From Pseudomonas saxonica (GTDB taxonomy: Bacteria > Pseudomonadota > Gammaproteobacteria > Pseudomonadales > Pseudomonadaceae), in the NCBI RefSeq assembly GCF_007858365.1, contig NZ_VFIO01000001.1, positions 496,001 to 560,000 on the forward strand: 64,000 bases of DNA, in the 5' to 3' direction. The notes under the pieces are model-generated. The model saw nothing but the letters and a program-made list of their open reading frames with translations. It was not told the DNA's origin and made no database searches. Within the stretch, counting starts at the first letter, position 1, and every line of letters starts with the position of its first letter. Position numbers and translations under genes: made by a program. Below, piece after piece: positions 63,691 to 64,000 of this stretch.

Positions 63691-64000
63691 CGCCAGGGCG
63701 GTGGGGTATATACGTGAGTGTTCTGCTATCGCAAAGCTTGAGAGTGGTTGCTGGAAGATTGCTGCCCACCGTTCTCAGACTGCTATTTGTATTACCCCAA
63801 CCGTCACCCGCCTTCACCCTCGCGGCCATGTATTGCGCAACCCTGATTAGAGTGGACCATCAGCACGTACCTGCTACTGGCTTGTGGTGTTGAAAGAAGT
63901 CGGTACTTCCACACTCATACATGCTCGCTGCTGAAAACGTCTTTATTTCGCGCATCAATGCGAAATCAAAGCTCGGAAGCCTGCGGCACAACGACAATAT
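63691..64000. other. Window-end stretch without identifiable gene
   Basis: About 310 bp. Short frames are present, including one open from an ATG at 63921 to the window edge (MLAAENVFISRINAKSKLGS), but it has no ribosome-binding site and no recognisable similarity. A gene could begin here and continue outside; the data do not decide. Confidence 0.4.

Noticed and set aside
63518..63850. Forward frame across the cytochrome c end and its terminator
   Set aside because: Overlaps the cytochrome c gene in another frame and runs through the terminator; no family resemblance.

Overview
The window reads as a chromosomal segment of a fluorescent-type Pseudomonas. This is inferred from the rnd-ycgL pair with ycgN and ampC close by, kdpFA, the ParD-like/map pair, orphan hcp and vgrG type VI secretion loci, and Pseudomonas-style REP doublets. 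No rRNA, tRNA, CRISPR array or intact insertion sequence was seen. Most genes are ordinary Pseudomonas genes; four accessory blocks are embedded among them.

Layout: 1-1.4 kb, start of the kdp K+ pump operon (kdpF and a cut-off kdpA, leftward). 1.6-2.6 kb, an orphan Rhs-core protein. 2.7-11.4 kb, housekeeping genes: a degenerate M61-like peptidase, ycgN, nitroreductase, 2-hydroxyacid dehydrogenase, ycgL-rnd, ampC, a methyltransferase and a glutamine-synthetase-family gene. 11.8-14.1 kb, a leftward type VI module: hcp, a DUF4225-like effector candidate, then three tandem copies of a small membrane protein (candidate immunity genes), the middle copy decayed. 14.4-16.1 kb, poxB.

16.6-29.3 kb is the most unusual part. 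It is a rightward operon with overlapping stop/start codons: (1) KS fused to an alpha/beta hydrolase; (2) C-A-PCP-KS, whose adenylation pocket reads close to the glycine code; (3) KR-cMT-ACP-ACP-DH; (4) a ferritin-like diiron oxygenase; and, after a 20 bp gap, (5) an Sfp-type phosphopantetheinyl transferase. No acyltransferase domain is encoded, so extender loading must be in trans. The genes form a compact, self-priming hybrid NRPS-PKS pathway for a small glycine-containing, C-methylated product that I cannot match to a known compound.

29.4-35.7 kb: ParD-like protein and map, the reverse transsulfuration pair (CBS and cystathionine lyase), a LysR regulator and an MscS channel with a cyclic-nucleotide-binding domain. 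35.9-42.6 kb: a second type VI module (vgrG, DUF4123 adaptor, two paralogous lipoproteins as candidate immunity proteins, class-3 lipase effector). 42.7-53.0 kb: a catabolic/detoxification neighbourhood (YcaC-like hydrolase, amidohydrolase, ABM monooxygenase, haloperoxidase-like hydrolase, two convergent winged-helix/ATPase regulators, a GlxA-type regulator and pirin). 53.1-57.1 kb: cyoABCD-like quinol oxidase operon, leftward. 57.7-63.6 kb: rightward XdhC, Tat-exported molybdenum hydroxylase, 2Fe-2S subunit and tri-haem cytochrome c. These two divergent operons share a regulatory region with a Fur-box-like palindrome.
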